This document shows, one piece after another, positions 28,384 to 38,364 of a stretch of 64,000 bases of DNA. The notes below the pieces were generated by a model. It searched no databases and was not told the origin of the DNA. It saw only the letters and a list, made by a program, of their open reading frames with translations. Location: positions 483,501 through 547,500 of the forward strand of contig NZ_JACBFQ010000002.1 in assembly GCF_021401125.1 (NCBI RefSeq). The letters are read 5' to 3'. Position numbers and translations under genes: made by a program. Within the stretch, counting starts at the first letter, position 1. Each line of letters opens with the position of its first letter. The stretch is from Xanthobacter sp. NM-59. Lineage in GTDB: Bacteria; Pseudomonadota; Alphaproteobacteria; Rhizobiales; Xanthobacteraceae.

Positions 28384-30123
28384 ATGAGCCAAGACGACGC
28401 CCACTCGGACGCCCTCCCGGACGCCGGCAACGCCCCCACCGAAGCTCCGAAGAAGAAGCGCGGCTTCTGGGGCTGGCTGACGGGCCGCGCCGACGAAACC
28501 AGCGCGCCTCCACCAGCGGAAGAAGGGGAAGCAACCGCGGGGGAAGCAACCGGGGCGCCGGCGCCCGAGCCCGCCGCAGCGGAAGCTCCCACCGACGCGC
28601 CGGCGGAGACGGTCGCCACCGATGCCGCCGCGCCCCCCGCTCAGGCCGCCCCCGTCCAGGATGCAGCGGCCCAGGAGACACCGATCCCGGATACACCCGC
28701 GGCACCCGCCCCGGAGGCACAAGCCATAGCCGGTGCGTCAGCCGCTCCGGAAGAGCCGGTCGACACCGCACTGCAGGCGGCCGCCCTGGCGCAACCGGAC
28801 GCAGCGACTCCTGCGGCAGCGCCGACGGCCGGGGACGCCGCACCCTCGACGTCCGGCATCGAGACCGCGCCACAGGCGCCCGCTGCCCCCACCGAAGTGC
28901 CAGCCATTGCCGACACTCCCGCCGCAACTGAAGCGCCGGTGGAGCCCACACCACCGCAATTGGACGTCGAGCCACCGCAGGGCACGCCGACCGCATCGGC
29001 CCCCAGCACCGCGCAGGAGCCGATGGCTCCCCCGACCCCGCCTGACGTTGCCGTTGCGACGGCCCTCACCGCGCCCCTCCCGCAAGGAGCGGGACAAGAG
29101 GCGGGCGATGAGGCCGAGCCGGAGCAACCCCAGGCGGCGGATGCCGAGGAGGCTGCGGCGGACGCTCAGCATGAAGAGCCCGAGCAGGCCGCGACCGAGC
29201 CCCGCAAGAAGGGCTTCTGGGCGCGGCTGGCCTCGGGGCTCGCCCGCACCGCCTCCAATCTCGGCCAGGGCATCACCGACCTTGTCTCCAAGCGCAAGCT
29301 GGACGCCGACACCCTGGAGGAGCTGGAAGAAGTGCTCATCCGCGCCGACCTGGGCGTGGAAACCTCCATGCGGATCGTCGAGGCCGTGGGCAAGGGCCGG
29401 CACGACAAGATGATCTCCCCGGAGGAGGTGAAGGGCCTCATCGCGGCGGAAGTGGAACGCATCCTGGAGCCGGTGGCCAAGCCGCTTGTGGTGGAGCACC
29501 TGCGGCGCCCGTTCGTGGTGCTCATGGTGGGCGTGAACGGCTCGGGCAAGACCACCACCATCGGCAAGCTCGCCTCCCAGTGGCGGCACGAGGGCAAGAA
29601 GGTGGTGCTGGCGGCGGGCGACACCTTCCGCGCCGCCGCCATCGACCAGCTCAAGGTATGGGGCCAGCGCACCGGCACCAAGGTGATCGCCAAGGAGCCC
29701 GGCGCCGATGCCGCCGGTGTCGCCCACGACGCGCTCACCGAGGCCCGCGCCGATGGGGCGGATATTCTCATGATCGACACCGCCGGCCGCCTCCAGAACC
29801 GCACCGAGCTGATGGCGGAGCTGGAAAAGATCGTACGCGTGGTGAAGAAGCTGGAGCCGTCGGCGCCCCATGCGGTGCTGTTGGTGCTGGACGCCACCGT
29901 GGGCCAGAACGCTTTGTCGCAGGTGGAAGCCTTCACCCGCATCGCCGGCGTCACCGGGCTGGTGATGACCAAGCTGGACGGCACCGCGCGCGGCGGCATC
30001 CTGGTGGCCATCGCGGCCAAGCACAAATTGCCGGTTCACCTCATCGGCGTCGGCGAGGGGGCGGACGATCTGCAGCCCTTCACCGCCCGCGACTTCGCCC
30101 GCGCCATCGCTGGCCTGGAATGA
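28384..30123 (+). CDS. ftsY: Signal recognition particle receptor FtsY
   Basis: A 579-residue SRP receptor. The C-terminal NG domain (from about residue 275) has the P-loop [25 protein letters not shown] and [10 protein letters not shown]. It is preceded by a roughly 240-residue Ala/Pro/Glu-rich acidic region of low complexity. Two similar basic-aromatic membrane-targeting segments bracket this region: [12 protein letters not shown] (about 21-32) and [20 protein letters not shown] (about 276-295). E. coli FtsY has the same two-motif layout. Last gene of the dapF-mtaB-ftsY operon; a strong terminator follows. Confidence 0.97.
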   Translation: MSQDDAHSDALPDAGNAPTEAPKKKRGFWGWLTGRADETSAPPPAEEGEATAGEATGAPAPEPAAAEAPTDAPAETVATDAAAPPAQAAPVQDAAAQETPIPDTPAAPAPEAQAIAGASAAPEEPVDTALQAAALAQPDAATPAAAPTAGDAAPSTSGIETAPQAPAAPTEVPAIADTPAATEAPVEPTPPQLDVEPPQGTPTASAPSTAQEPMAPPTPPDVAVATALTAPLPQGAGQEAGDEAEPEQPQAADAEEAAADAQHEEPEQAATEPRKKGFWARLASGLARTASNLGQGITDLVSKRKLDADTLEELEEVLIRADLGVETSMRIVEAVGKGRHDKMISPEEVKGLIAAEVERILEPVAKPLVVEHLRRPFVVLMVGVNGSGKTTTIGKLASQWRHEGKKVVLAAGDTFRAAAIDQLKVWGQRTGTKVIAKEPGADAAGVAHDALTEARADGADILMIDTAGRLQNRTELMAELEKIVRVVKKLEPSAPHAVLLVLDATVGQNALSQVEAFTRIAGVTGLVMTKLDGTARGGILVAIAAKHKLPVHLIGVGEGADDLQPFTARDFARAIAGLE

Positions 30124-30135
30124 GAACCTGGAATG

Positions 30136-30173
30136 AGAAAAGGCCCCGCCCGCGACCGGGAGGGGCCTTTTTT
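30136..30173. terminator. Bidirectional rho-independent terminator after ftsY
   Basis: AAAAGGCCCC pairs with GGGGCCTTTTTT around a GC-rich loop. The A-run on one side and T-run on the other let it serve both ftsY and the convergent small membrane gene. Confidence 0.93.
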
Positions 30174-30206
30174 CTCAACCTGCCCGTGGGCAGACGCGCG
30201 GAACGC

Positions 30207-30467
30207 TCAGCGCGCCGCGCGCTTCTTGCCCAGCCGGCTGAACATGTCCGACGCGGTGAGGATCACAAGAGTCACCAGCATCGCGGCAGTGGCGGTCAGG
30301 GCCGACACGATCAGGAAGGGATATCCGAAGAAATAGACCAGCGCCGCGAACAGGACCAGCAGGTTGAAGATAAAGTAATAGCGCGCGTCGGGCAGGCCAT
30401 GGACCGCATCCCTGAGCAGCCAACCGACCACGGGAACATGGAAGAACGCGCGCGCAACAGCCTGCAT
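30207..30467 (-). CDS. Small hypothetical membrane protein
   Basis: An 86-residue protein with an amphipathic N-terminus (MQAVARAFFHVPVVGWLLRD), two hydrophobic helices (about 32-50 and 52-72) and a basic tail (RLGKKRAAR). It has no recognised domain. Base use is normal for the window. It is convergent with ftsY and shares its terminator. Confidence 0.7.
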   Translation of the reverse strand: MQAVARAFFHVPVVGWLLRDAVHGLPDARYYFIFNLLVLFAALVYFFGYPFLIVSALTATAAMLVTLVILTASDMFSRLGKKRAAR

Positions 30468-30696
30468 GGCGACACCATCTCAAATTTTACGGGTCTTCAT
30501 CCTTAAGGGATGACGCTGGCGGCGATCCTCAATGATTTTTTGATCTGGATCAAGAAACCAGACACCCTCGCCGGAGCGACAGGTTGCCGCGACCGCCGCC
30601 CTGCCCTTCCGGCACATCTCGCAGCGTCAGAAAGCCTTGCGCCACAGGCTGCTACGGCGCGCCTGGCGCAATATACCGATCTCGGCAAGGATGGCG

Positions 30697-31251
30697 TCAG
30701 CGGCCCGGCGCCGGCTCTCGCTGGAACACGATCAGGTCGAGGGACGGCGCGGCCGCGCGCCCGCCGAGGCGGGTCAGCATCGCGTGCACCTGGCCGCGAT
30801 GGTGGGTCTGGTGGTTGAACAGGTGATCCAGGGCGCTCGCGCAGCTCTGCGTGAACTGGCGGCCGCTGCTGTTGGCATAGGTGATGGGCCCCGCCAGCCG
30901 TTCGGGATCCAGGCCCGCAACCAGCGCCTTCAGCCGCTCATCCTCCACCACGCGCAAGGCCCGCAGGCGGGACAGATCGGCTTCCAGCAGGGTGTCGAGT
31001 GGCGGCTGGGCCTCGCCGGTATCCAGCAGGCGGGAGAGCCAGATGCGGTCGATCACCACGAGGTGATTCAGCGTGGCGGTGATGGAGCCGAAGAACGCCC
31101 CCGTCGGGGTCGCGCACCGCTCCGCCCCCAGCGCCTCGGCGGCGTCGAACACACGCGCATTGGCCCAGGCATTATAGCCGGCGAGCTGCGTATAGCTGCG
31201 CATCACCAATGCCTCAGCGGCGCCGTGCGTTGCGGATACCCCCTTTTCCAT
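30697..31251 (-). CDS. DinB family protein
   Basis: A 184-residue four-helix-bundle metalloprotein. The three metal-binding histidines are visible in NHLVVIDRIW (about residue 63) and HLFNHQTHHRGQVHAML (about 143-159). DinB-fold proteins include bacillithiol/mycothiol-dependent enzymes and many without known activity; the thiol partner here is unknown. ATG 31251 follows GGGAGG by four bases; ATG 31203 is an internal alternative that starts closer to the family's usual N-terminus. Confidence 0.88.
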   Translation of the reverse strand: MEKGVSATHGAAEALVMRSYTQLAGYNAWANARVFDAAEALGAERCATPTGAFFGSITATLNHLVVIDRIWLSRLLDTGEAQPPLDTLLEADLSRLRALRVVEDERLKALVAGLDPERLAGPITYANSSGRQFTQSCASALDHLFNHQTHHRGQVHAMLTRLGGRAAAPSLDLIVFQREPAPGR

Positions 31252-31549
31252 GCTGCCTCCCGAAAGCCTGCCCCGCGCTGAAGCTCAGCATGCGGCCGCC
31301 GAAGCGATTGAAAAGAGCCTATTCGCCAGACGGGCGGCCACGCGAGGCAGAGCCACGTGCCGCCCCCTTACCGGAGCCCTCTTGCCCGCGCCCCCCTTGC
31401 CGGCGACCATCCCTTGCGGGCCGTGCACCGAAGGCTCCGTGGACCTCAAGAACAGGTCGTGGCCCACGACCGCTTGCGCGCGAACCGGTCTCTCCGACGG
31501 GCAGGCGTATCCCCATTCGGTGAAACGGGCCACCGCACTCGCCAGCTTG

Positions 31550-31583
31550 AAACAGCCTCGCCGGAGACAAGTCCCCGGCGAGG
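31550..31583 (-). terminator. Terminator of the large exported protein gene
   Basis: On the minus strand CCTCGCCGG pairs perfectly with CCGGCGAGG and is followed by CTGTTTC, 21 bp after the stop codon at 31604. The rest of the 352-bp gap to the DinB gene (31252-31603) shows no feature I recognise. Confidence 0.65.
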
Positions 31584-31603
31584 CGAAGCATGTGGGCGTC
31601 GGC

Positions 31604-34300
31604 TCAGCGGCGGAATCCACCACCGCCACGGAAGCCACCTCCCCCGAAGCCGCCACCGCCGAAGCGATCGCCGCCGCCGAAACCGCCGAAGCCGCGATCA
31701 AAGCCGCCGCTGCCGAACCGGTCGCCGCCGCCGAAATCGTCGCTGCGGAAGCTGTTGCCGCCGAAATTATCCACCCGCTGCTGGCCCCAGGAGCGCGCGC
31801 GCGCCTCATTGTCCAGGTTGCGGGTGTCGTAGTTGTGGTCCACGTCGTGCCAGCCGGTGGTCGTGTTGCGGTTCCAGCCGGTGTCGGAGTGGCGATAGAC
31901 GTTGCCGTCGTGGTCCACCATCACATTGCCGTTGTTCCAGGCGGCGGCGGTGTTGGTGTGGGTGTTCACGGCGGCGCCGCGGCTATCCACGTTCACATTG
32001 CCGTGGTTGTCCGTGACCGCGGTCTGCGAGGCATGGGCGGTGCCGGTCGTCGGGTTGTAGCCGGCGGATTCTCGGCCCGCCGCCGCATTGCCCGTATAGG
32101 CATTGCCCACCACTCCGGAGCGCGAGGCCCCCTCGGCACCGGTATAGGCGTTGCCGTGGGTTTCCGCGCGGCCGGCGGCATAATTGCCGGTGTAGACATT
32201 GCCGGTGGCGCCGGCGCGGGAAGCGCCCTCACGGCCGGTATAGGGATTGGCGTGCGCCCCCTCGCGGCCGGCTGCCCAATTGCCCGAATAGGGATTGAAC
32301 GCCGCGGCCGAGCGGCCGGTGAAGGCCGTGCCGTTGGCGGTGGTGCCGCGCCAGTCGCGCCCGGACCAGCCGGTGCCGTTCCAGGTGGTGCCCCAGGCGT
32401 GGTTCACCGTGGCGGCGCCGCCCCAGCGGCCATAGACGTTGGTCTGGTTGATGTTGGTGTAGCCCCAATGGCCGCCCCACGGCCCCGGACCCCACGGATG
32501 CGGCCCCCACGGCCCCGGACCCCACGGGCCGGGACCCCAGGGATGCCAATACGGCCCCCAATAGGGCCCCACCGCCACACTCCAGGGCCAGCCGGCCGCG
32601 AAGCCGAAGGCGAAGCCTTCCGCCGCGCCCAGTGCGAAGCCGGCGCCGAGCCCGTAAGTGACCGGGCAGGAAACCCAGTAGGTGCCCACATAGCCGGGGC
32701 AGGAATAGCCCGTGCCATAGACCACCGTGCCGCCGGGAGCGACCACGACGCCCATATAGCCGGGCGTGTAGCCCACCACCACCGCATCGGGCGTGCTGCC
32801 ATAGATGCGGACATAGGTGACGTAGTGCACGGGCGAGGAAACGGGGATGGTATAGATGGCATCCGGCACCACGTCCGCCACCCGCCACGGCCCCATGGGC
32901 GTGGTGGCCACGAACCAGATGCCGTTGGCCACCGCGTAATAGCGCTCCGCATTGAAGCGGATCACCGGAACCGGCGTGTTCACGGCATACGCCAATGCGG
33001 TGCCGGTAATGGGCTCGAACCGCGGCGTGCCGTCATAGACCACGTTCAGCGGCACGTCGCGCTTCACGGTGGCGGTCTGCGGAATGGTGGCGGCGATGGC
33101 CGCCTCCTTGGCCTGCGGCGTGCCGGCCACCGAGACCAGCACATTGGCCTTGGGATCGTTGGGATTGATCTTGGAGAAGTCCGGCGGCAGGGCGTTGGAG
33201 GGCACGAACGCCCACGGCCCCTTGAGGTCGACTGCCTTGAACCAGCGGCCGGCGATCAGCACGTAATAGGTGTTGCTGGTGGTCTCCAGGAACACAGCGT
33301 GGTCGGCGTTATTCATGGTGAGCAGGTTGGTGCCCACCACCGGCAGCATTTGCGGCTGCCCCTCGGTCTGGATCAGCTCGCTCGGCTTGGTGGTCACCAG
33401 GATCGCCGGCGGCGGGGTGATGGCCTTGCCATCCTTGCCCAGCAGCGGATCGGCGGCGAGTTCGTCGGTGGCCTTCTTGGCGGCGGCCACCAGGGCGTCG
33501 GAGGCCTGCGGCGTCACCACCCAGGTGCCGCCCAGATTGGTGGATTCGTACCACGAGCCTGCGGCCTGCAGGTGATAGGTGCCGGCATCATCCAGCAGCA
33601 GCAGCGGGCGGGTATTGATGACGCGGCGGAAGCCCGTGACCCCGGTGATGGGCTTCAGCACCGGCTCGCCGGCGAGGGGAATCTGCACCGTGGCGGTGGT
33701 GACGAACAGGATCTGCGGCGGGGAATTGTCCACCGGCTGGGTCTTCAGCTCCGCCAGCTCCTTGTTCACCGCATAGCTCGCCTGGAGCTGGTCGAGGGGA
33801 ACGGTGAAGCCTTCCGGCGGCAGGTGGGCCTGCAGCGTGTTGCGGATGAGGCTCGCCTTGCTGGGATCAGTGGGCACCTCGACGCCGGTGATGGAGAAGC
33901 TGGCCACATGCACGAGGCCGGCGGGCTTATCCACCGCGACCCGGCTGGTGAAGCGCACCATGCCATAGGTCGGCGCGCCGGACGTGGCCCCGATGGCCAC
34001 CGCCGCGCGGCCGCTCATCACGTCGCCGTCCCAGGCATCGATCTGCGGCTGATAGAGCTGGATCTGCTGGTCGTCCGGCAGCGGATAGCTGCGCGGCCAG
34101 GTGGGTGCCTGAAGGGGGGCCTGGCTTGTCGCGGTTCCCTGGCCGGCGGACGGAGCGCTCTCCTGCGCCTGCGCGGCGCCGAGCGGCGCGGTCAGGAAGG
34201 CGGCAAGAGCGGCGGTGACAGCCAGCGCCGTCGCCGTTCCGCGAGCGCGTCCGGCCGTCGCTGCGATGGCCGAGGCGTCCCGGGTTCGAGACCTTGTCAT
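31604..34300 (-). CDS. Large exported repetitive protein (carbohydrate-binding-V/XII-annotated type)
   Basis: An 898-residue secreted or surface protein. A long signal peptide ends GAAQAQE (about 46). Residues about 50-560 form a non-repetitive region with many beta-strand-like segments, including paired patterns such as AAGSWYESTNLGGTWVVTP and IAGRWFKAVDLKGPWAFVP, suggesting duplicated domains. A Trp/Pro/Gly tract of WGPGPWGP units follows (about 573-610), then imperfect repeats built on NPYTG, GNAYTG and AAGRE (about 665-760), an Asn/His/Asp-rich stretch, and a Gly/Phe/Arg tail (about 860-898). Homologues in Hyphomicrobiales are annotated as carbohydrate-binding family V/XII, but no function is established. 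ATG 34300 follows GGGAG; an ATG 48 bp upstream is less likely. Confidence 0.8.
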   Translation of the reverse strand: MTRSRTRDASAIAATAGRARGTATALAVTAALAAFLTAPLGAAQAQESAPSAGQGTATSQAPLQAPTWPRSYPLPDDQQIQLYQPQIDAWDGDVMSGRAAVAIGATSGAPTYGMVRFTSRVAVDKPAGLVHVASFSITGVEVPTDPSKASLIRNTLQAHLPPEGFTVPLDQLQASYAVNKELAELKTQPVDNSPPQILFVTTATVQIPLAGEPVLKPITGVTGFRRVINTRPLLLLDDAGTYHLQAAGSWYESTNLGGTWVVTPQASDALVAAAKKATDELAADPLLGKDGKAITPPPAILVTTKPSELIQTEGQPQMLPVVGTNLLTMNNADHAVFLETTSNTYYVLIAGRWFKAVDLKGPWAFVPSNALPPDFSKINPNDPKANVLVSVAGTPQAKEAAIAATIPQTATVKRDVPLNVVYDGTPRFEPITGTALAYAVNTPVPVIRFNAERYYAVANGIWFVATTPMGPWRVADVVPDAIYTIPVSSPVHYVTYVRIYGSTPDAVVVGYTPGYMGVVVAPGGTVVYGTGYSCPGYVGTYWVSCPVTYGLGAGFALGAAEGFAFGFAAGWPWSVAVGPYWGPYWHPWGPGPWGPGPWGPHPWGPGPWGGHWGYTNINQTNVYGRWGGAATVNHAWGTTWNGTGWSGRDWRGTTANGTAFTGRSAAAFNPYSGNWAAGREGAHANPYTGREGASRAGATGNVYTGNYAAGRAETHGNAYTGAEGASRSGVVGNAYTGNAAAGRESAGYNPTTGTAHASQTAVTDNHGNVNVDSRGAAVNTHTNTAAAWNNGNVMVDHDGNVYRHSDTGWNRNTTTGWHDVDHNYDTRNLDNEARARSWGQQRVDNFGGNSFRSDDFGGGDRFGSGGFDRGFGGFGGGDRFGGGGFGGGGFRGGGGFRR
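32475..32527 (+). repeat. Tandem DNA repeat encoding the WGPGP tract
   Basis: A 23-bp block is repeated perfectly at 32475-32497 and 32505-32527 with a 30-bp period, and a partial third copy follows. It encodes the alternating Trp-Gly-Pro segment of the large exported protein and could vary in copy number by slippage. Confidence 0.8.
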
Positions 34301-34476
34301 GGTAGCTCCCTTTGCCCCGCTTTCCACGCGGGCGCCTAGGCGTAGCATGATCGCACCTCTCCGTCTGCCGGCTTCGCCGCCGCCTCCAGCTTAATCTTGC
34401 CCGCAACCTCAGGTTACGAGACCATGGGCCCGGCGCCCGCCTCGGCGGCCGGCGCGCGGACCATTGGGAGGGCTTC

Positions 34477-35166
34477 ATGAACAAGTACCTCGCCGAGCTG
34501 ATCGGCACCGGCGTCCTGGTTCTGTATGGCTGCGGCTCGGCCGTGCTCACGGGCTATCCCACCGCGCCCATCGGCGTGCTGGCCATCGCCTTCGCCTTCG
34601 GCCTGTCGGTGACGGCCATGGCCTATGGCATCGGCCCGGTTTCCGGCTGCCACATCAATCCCGCCGTCACGCTGGGCCTGTGGGCGGCGGGCCGCCTGCC
34701 GGCGGCGGAAGTGCCGAAATACTGGGTGGCGCAGGTGCTGGGCGGCATCGGCGGGGCCGCCATCCTCTATCTGGTGGTCACCGGCAAGGTCGGCGGCTAC
34801 GACGTGGCAAAGTCCGGCCTCGGGCAGAATGGCTGGGGCCCCGGCTTCGGCGGGGAATATGGCATCGGCGCCGCGCTGATGGTGGAATTCGTGGGTACCT
34901 TCGTGTTCCTGGTGGCCATTCTCGGCGCCACCTCCAAGGCCGGGTCGGGGCCGGCGGCCGGCCTTGCCATCGGCCTCACCCTCACCCTGGTGCACATTGT
35001 GTTCGTGCCGGTGACGGGAGTTTCCGTGAACCCGGCGCGCTCCATCGGCCCGGCTCTATTCGTGGGCGGGCAGGCCATCGCCCAGCTCTGGCTGTTCATC
35101 CTGGTGCCGCTGATCGGGGCTGTCGTCGCGGGCTTCATGTTCAAAGCGAAGCTCCTGGAAAACTGA
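34477..35166 (+). CDS. aqpZ: Aquaporin Z
   Basis: A 229-residue six-helix water channel. The two NPA motifs are CHINPAVTLG (about residues 60-69) and SVNPARSIGP (about 185-194). The selectivity-filter residues match the water-specific type: Phe in AFAFGLS, His in TLVHIVF, and Thr and Arg flanking the second NPA (PVTGVSVNPAR). This argues against a glycerol facilitator. GGGAGGGCTTC precedes ATG 34477. It is single and followed by a hairpin. Confidence 0.96.
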   Translation: MNKYLAELIGTGVLVLYGCGSAVLTGYPTAPIGVLAIAFAFGLSVTAMAYGIGPVSGCHINPAVTLGLWAAGRLPAAEVPKYWVAQVLGGIGGAAILYLVVTGKVGGYDVAKSGLGQNGWGPGFGGEYGIGAALMVEFVGTFVFLVAILGATSKAGSGPAAGLAIGLTLTLVHIVFVPVTGVSVNPARSIGPALFVGGQAIAQLWLFILVPLIGAVVAGFMFKAKLLEN

Positions 35167-35177
35167 AGCCCGGTCGC

Positions 35178-35207
35178 GCGCGATGGCATCGCGCGGTGCC
35201 ATCGCGC
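35178..35207 (+). terminator. Hairpin after aqpZ
   Basis: GCGCGATGGCA pairs perfectly with TGCCATCGCGC over an 8-nt loop, 12 bp after the aqpZ stop. A third ATGGC-like element follows as GCCATCCC. There is no clear T-run, so it may act with Rho or as a stabiliser. Confidence 0.6.
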
Positions 35208-35327
35208 CTTGCCATCCCGGCCGTTCGCGGCTAATCCGCCGGGGGTGGGCGCAAGGGCGCCTGCCGCCCAATTGGTCAGGGCGTGGCCAGCGTCAGCAGC
35301 CGACGCGCCCCCTGCCGCGAGGACCCG

Positions 35328-36401
35328 ATGGCTCAGGACGGACTTTCCTATCGTGATGCGGGCGTCGACATCGACGCCGGCAATCGCCTCGTCGATCTCA
35401 TCAAGCCGCTGGTGAAGGCGACCCGCCGCCCGGGCGCGGATGCTGATATCGGCGGCTTCGGCGGCATCTTCGATCTCAAGGCCGCCGGCTATTCGGACCC
35501 GCTGCTGGTGGCCGCCACCGACGGCGTGGGCACCAAGCTGAAGATCGCCATCGAGACCGGGGTGCATGACACCATCGGCATCGACCTCGTCGCCATGTGC
35601 GTGAACGACCTGGTGGTGCAGGGCGCCGAGCCCCTGTTCTTCCTGGATTATTTCGCCACCGGCCGGCTCACCCCGGAAGTGGGCGCCAACATCGTCGCCG
35701 GCATCGCCCATGGCTGCCGCGAGTCGGGCTGCGCCCTGGTGGGGGGCGAAACCGCCGAAATGCCCGGCATGTACGCGGACGGCGACTATGATCTCGCCGG
35801 CTTCGCCGTCGGCGCGGTGGAACGCCACGGCCTCCTGCCCCGCCCCGATGTCGCCCCCGGCGACGTCATCCTGGGCCTCGCCTCGGCCGGCGTGCATTCC
35901 AACGGCTACTCCCTGGTGCGCCGCATCGTCGAGCGCTCGGGCCTGAACTGGGACGAGCCGGCGCCGTTCGCGCCGCAGACGAGCCTCGGCAAGGCCCTGC
36001 TGGCCCCCACCCGGCTTTATGTAAAGAGCTGCCTTTCCGCCATCCGCTCCACCGGCGCGGTGAAAGCCCTCGCCCACATCACCGGCGGCGGCATTACCGA
36101 GAACCTGCCGCGTGTGCTGCCCCAGGGCACCCTGGCGCGCATCGACCTCGACAACCTCATCGTCCCCCCGGTCTTCCGCTGGCTCGCCACCGCCGGCAAC
36201 GTGGCGCCGGAAGAGATGCTGCGCGCCTTCAACTGCGGCGTCGGCATGGCCGTGGTGGTGCCCGCCGAGCTCGAAGAGAAAATGGCCGACACCTTCGCCG
36301 ATGGCGGCGAGAGCGTGGTGCGCCTGGGCGTCATCGAGCCCGGCGCCGGCGCGCCCCACGTGGTCTATGGAGGCTCCGCCGATTTCGGGTTCCCGGCATG
36401 A
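35328..36401 (+). CDS. purM: Phosphoribosylformylglycinamidine cyclo-ligase (AIR synthetase)
   Basis: A 357-residue ATP-dependent enzyme for the fifth step of purine synthesis. It begins [20 protein letters not shown], the PurM signature, and contains [14 protein letters not shown] and [11 protein letters not shown], which form the nucleotide-binding region. ATG 35328 fits the conserved N-terminus; an in-frame start 15 codons earlier is unlikely. The stop overlaps the purN start (ATGA). Confidence 0.97.
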   Translation: MAQDGLSYRDAGVDIDAGNRLVDLIKPLVKATRRPGADADIGGFGGIFDLKAAGYSDPLLVAATDGVGTKLKIAIETGVHDTIGIDLVAMCVNDLVVQGAEPLFFLDYFATGRLTPEVGANIVAGIAHGCRESGCALVGGETAEMPGMYADGDYDLAGFAVGAVERHGLLPRPDVAPGDVILGLASAGVHSNGYSLVRRIVERSGLNWDEPAPFAPQTSLGKALLAPTRLYVKSCLSAIRSTGAVKALAHITGGGITENLPRVLPQGTLARIDLDNLIVPPVFRWLATAGNVAPEEMLRAFNCGVGMAVVVPAELEEKMADTFADGGESVVRLGVIEPGAGAPHVVYGGSADFGFPA

Positions 36402-37072
36402 GCGCGCATCAGGGGGGTGTTCCCGCCCGCAAACGGGCGGCGGTGCTCATTTCCGGGCGGGGCTCCAACATGGCGGCGCTGGTGCGCGCCGCCGCCGCGC
36501 CTGACTTTCCGGCCGAAATCGCCCTGGTGCTCTCCAATCGCGCCGATGCGGCGGGGCTGGATTTCGCCCAGTCCCACGGCATCGCCACCCATGTGCTGAG
36601 CCACAAGGGCTTTGCCGACCGCGAAGCCTTCGATGCCGCCCTCGACGGCGTGCTGAGGGACGCGGGCGTGGAGATCGTCTGCCTCGCCGGCTTCATGCGC
36701 CTGCTCACCCCCTGGCTGGTGGAGCGCTGGCGCGACCGCATGATCAACGTCCACCCCTCGCTGCTGCCGAGCTTCAAGGGCCTGCACACCCATGAGCGGG
36801 CGCTGGAAGCGGGCGTGCGCGTGCATGGCTGCACCGTGCATTTCGTGCGCGCGGAGATGGACGAGGGGCCGATCATCCTCCAGGCCGTCGTGCCCATTGA
36901 GCCCGGCGACACGCCGGACGTTCTGGCCGACCGGGTCCTGACCCAGGAGCATGTGATCTACCCCAAGGGCCTGGAACTGCTGGCCGCCGGCCGGCTGACC
37001 GTGGCCAACGAGCGGGTGGACATCGCCGGCGTGGAAAAAGGCCTTCAGCCCCTGATCGCGCCGAAGGTCTGA
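36398..37072 (+). CDS. purN: Phosphoribosylglycinamide formyltransferase
   Basis: A 224-residue folate-dependent enzyme that formylates GAR in purine synthesis. It begins [17 protein letters not shown], the phosphate-binding loop, and has the catalytic [20 protein letters not shown] with the Asn and His, followed by [15 protein letters not shown] with the catalytic Asp. It is translationally coupled to purM. Length is typical. Confidence 0.97.
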   Translation: MSAHQGGVPARKRAAVLISGRGSNMAALVRAAAAPDFPAEIALVLSNRADAAGLDFAQSHGIATHVLSHKGFADREAFDAALDGVLRDAGVEIVCLAGFMRLLTPWLVERWRDRMINVHPSLLPSFKGLHTHERALEAGVRVHGCTVHFVRAEMDEGPIILQAVVPIEPGDTPDVLADRVLTQEHVIYPKGLELLAAGRLTVANERVDIAGVEKGLQPLIAPKV

Positions 37073-37559
37073 TCCCAGCCCCTCCGGCATTGGGCGGACG
37101 GGATGACGCCGGGCTTTCCGGTCCCCACCGCGCCCCGCTCACGCGTGCGGCAACGGCAGAAAAGAGGCTGGGGCGCCGCCCAGCCCCCGGCCTCCGCAGC
37201 CTCCGGCCCATGAAGCCACGCCCTTCCCACAGCCGCGACGAAACCAGCCAGAGGCCGTGCCCCGATCCGCAAGGCGCACACGGCCCCTCGTGCCCCCCCC
37301 CTCCTGCCAGCCCCTGGCGGCACGAGAGAGCCGGCACAAGACGAGCGCCCATCGCCTTGAGCCGTACGCGGCCACGCGGGCGCCCCGATCAATCGAGCTT
37401 CAGGACCATGGCGTGGCCCCGGGGCTCGCTCCCACTCCCGCCACGGGGGAAGGGAGCGGCCAGGAGCGCCTTGCTGCGGCGGGCGTTTGGCGCTCACGCG
37501 GACGGACTTACAGGGCGTTGCCCCTGCCTCATGGCCGGCTCAACGTGCCCCGCGTTTTC
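37073..37559. other. Intergenic region after purN
   Basis: I see no gene, clear terminator or repeat in these 487 bp. Open frames here lack recognisable protein features. It borders the truncated end of an insertion-sequence relic, so part of it may be degenerate former IS or flanking sequence. Confidence 0.5.
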
Positions 37560-38066
37560 CCCCGCAGCGCCGCAGCCATGCTGATGTCGTTGATGTTCCC
37601 GGCGCTGACCAACAGCGCACGGGGCCGGCCGCGCTCGTCTGCCAGGCCGTCGAGCCTGGTGGTATGGCCGCCCCGCGATTGACCTATGGCTTGACTAAAG
37701 GCCCCCTTTTGCGCCGACCGCCGAGCGGTGCGCCTTGATGGGGTGGCGTCGATGGCCGCTCGGTCGAGGATGCCGCTTTGCCCAGTCAGCGCCTCGAGCA
37801 TCTGCGGCCACAGCCCCTGCCGGCTCCAGCGGTTGAAGCGGTGTAGACTGTCGTGCAGGGGCCGAACTCCGACAGGCAGTCGCGCCACCGCGTCCAGCCC
37901 CTGAGCCTAGAGACAATGCCAGCGATCGCCCGGCGATCGTCCACACGGTGAGCGCCCTTGCGTCCCCACGACAGCAGCGGCGCGACCCGAGCCCACTCCT
38001 CGTCGTTAAGCCGCTGAAGCTGCTTGGCACTCTTCAACGCTCCCTTTCAGAAGCCTTGAATCAGAC
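37560..38066 (-). mobile_element. Decayed IS5-type transposase relic (frameshifted, 3' truncated)
   Basis: The N-terminal part, LNDEEWARVAPLLSWGRK followed by VDDRRAIAGIVSRLRGWTRW, ends in one frame near 37858. It resumes in another with RFNRWSRQGLWPQMLEAL, then IDATPSRR (first DDE Asp) and QAIGQSRGGHTTRLDGLADE, stopping near 37567. The second Asp and the Glu of the DDE triad are missing, so the 3' part has been lost. The outer end at 38051-38066 (AAGCCTTGAATCAGAC) resembles an IS5/IS427-type terminal repeat; no matching right end is found. The element is inactive. Confidence 0.75.
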
Positions 38067-38364
38067 CCCCGCGAGCACCACCACCGCGCATCAAGTACCG
38101 ACCCTGGGTCCAATCGACATTCAGTGCGTGTGGCGCGGCTTGTCGCTCACCGCCACCGTGTTCCTCACGGCACGGCACCCTCTCGCGCGTGCGGGGAAAG
38201 GCGGGGGTAAAGCGTTGGGAGGGTGGCCGCGGTGGGCGAGCGGAAGGCAATGCCTCGAAAATGCCGAAAGCCCAGAATTCCCATTCTCCGCACCACTGAA
38301 GCGGTCCTGCCCCTTCCTCCCCCGCAAGCGGGAGAGGAACGCGCCTCTTAAATGTCGATCGGAG
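38067..38364. other. Intergenic region between the IS relic and the molybdopterin oxidoreductase
   Basis: No gene is recognised. Near 38320 there is a short hairpin (CCCGCAAGCGGG) that may end the oxidoreductase transcript from the minus strand. Otherwise I see nothing. Confidence 0.4.

Noticed and set aside
34270..34300. TTCGAG-containing stretch resembling a tRNA T-loop
   Set aside because: It lies in the signal-peptide codons of the exported protein and no cloverleaf can be built around it. No tRNA was found anywhere in the window.
31250..34339. A 1029-codon open frame on the plus strand opposite the large exported protein
   Set aside because: It is rich in Gly, Val, His, Ala and Arg from antisense reading of high-GC codons and has no domain. 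The minus-strand frame has a signal peptide, ribosome-binding site and coherent repeats.
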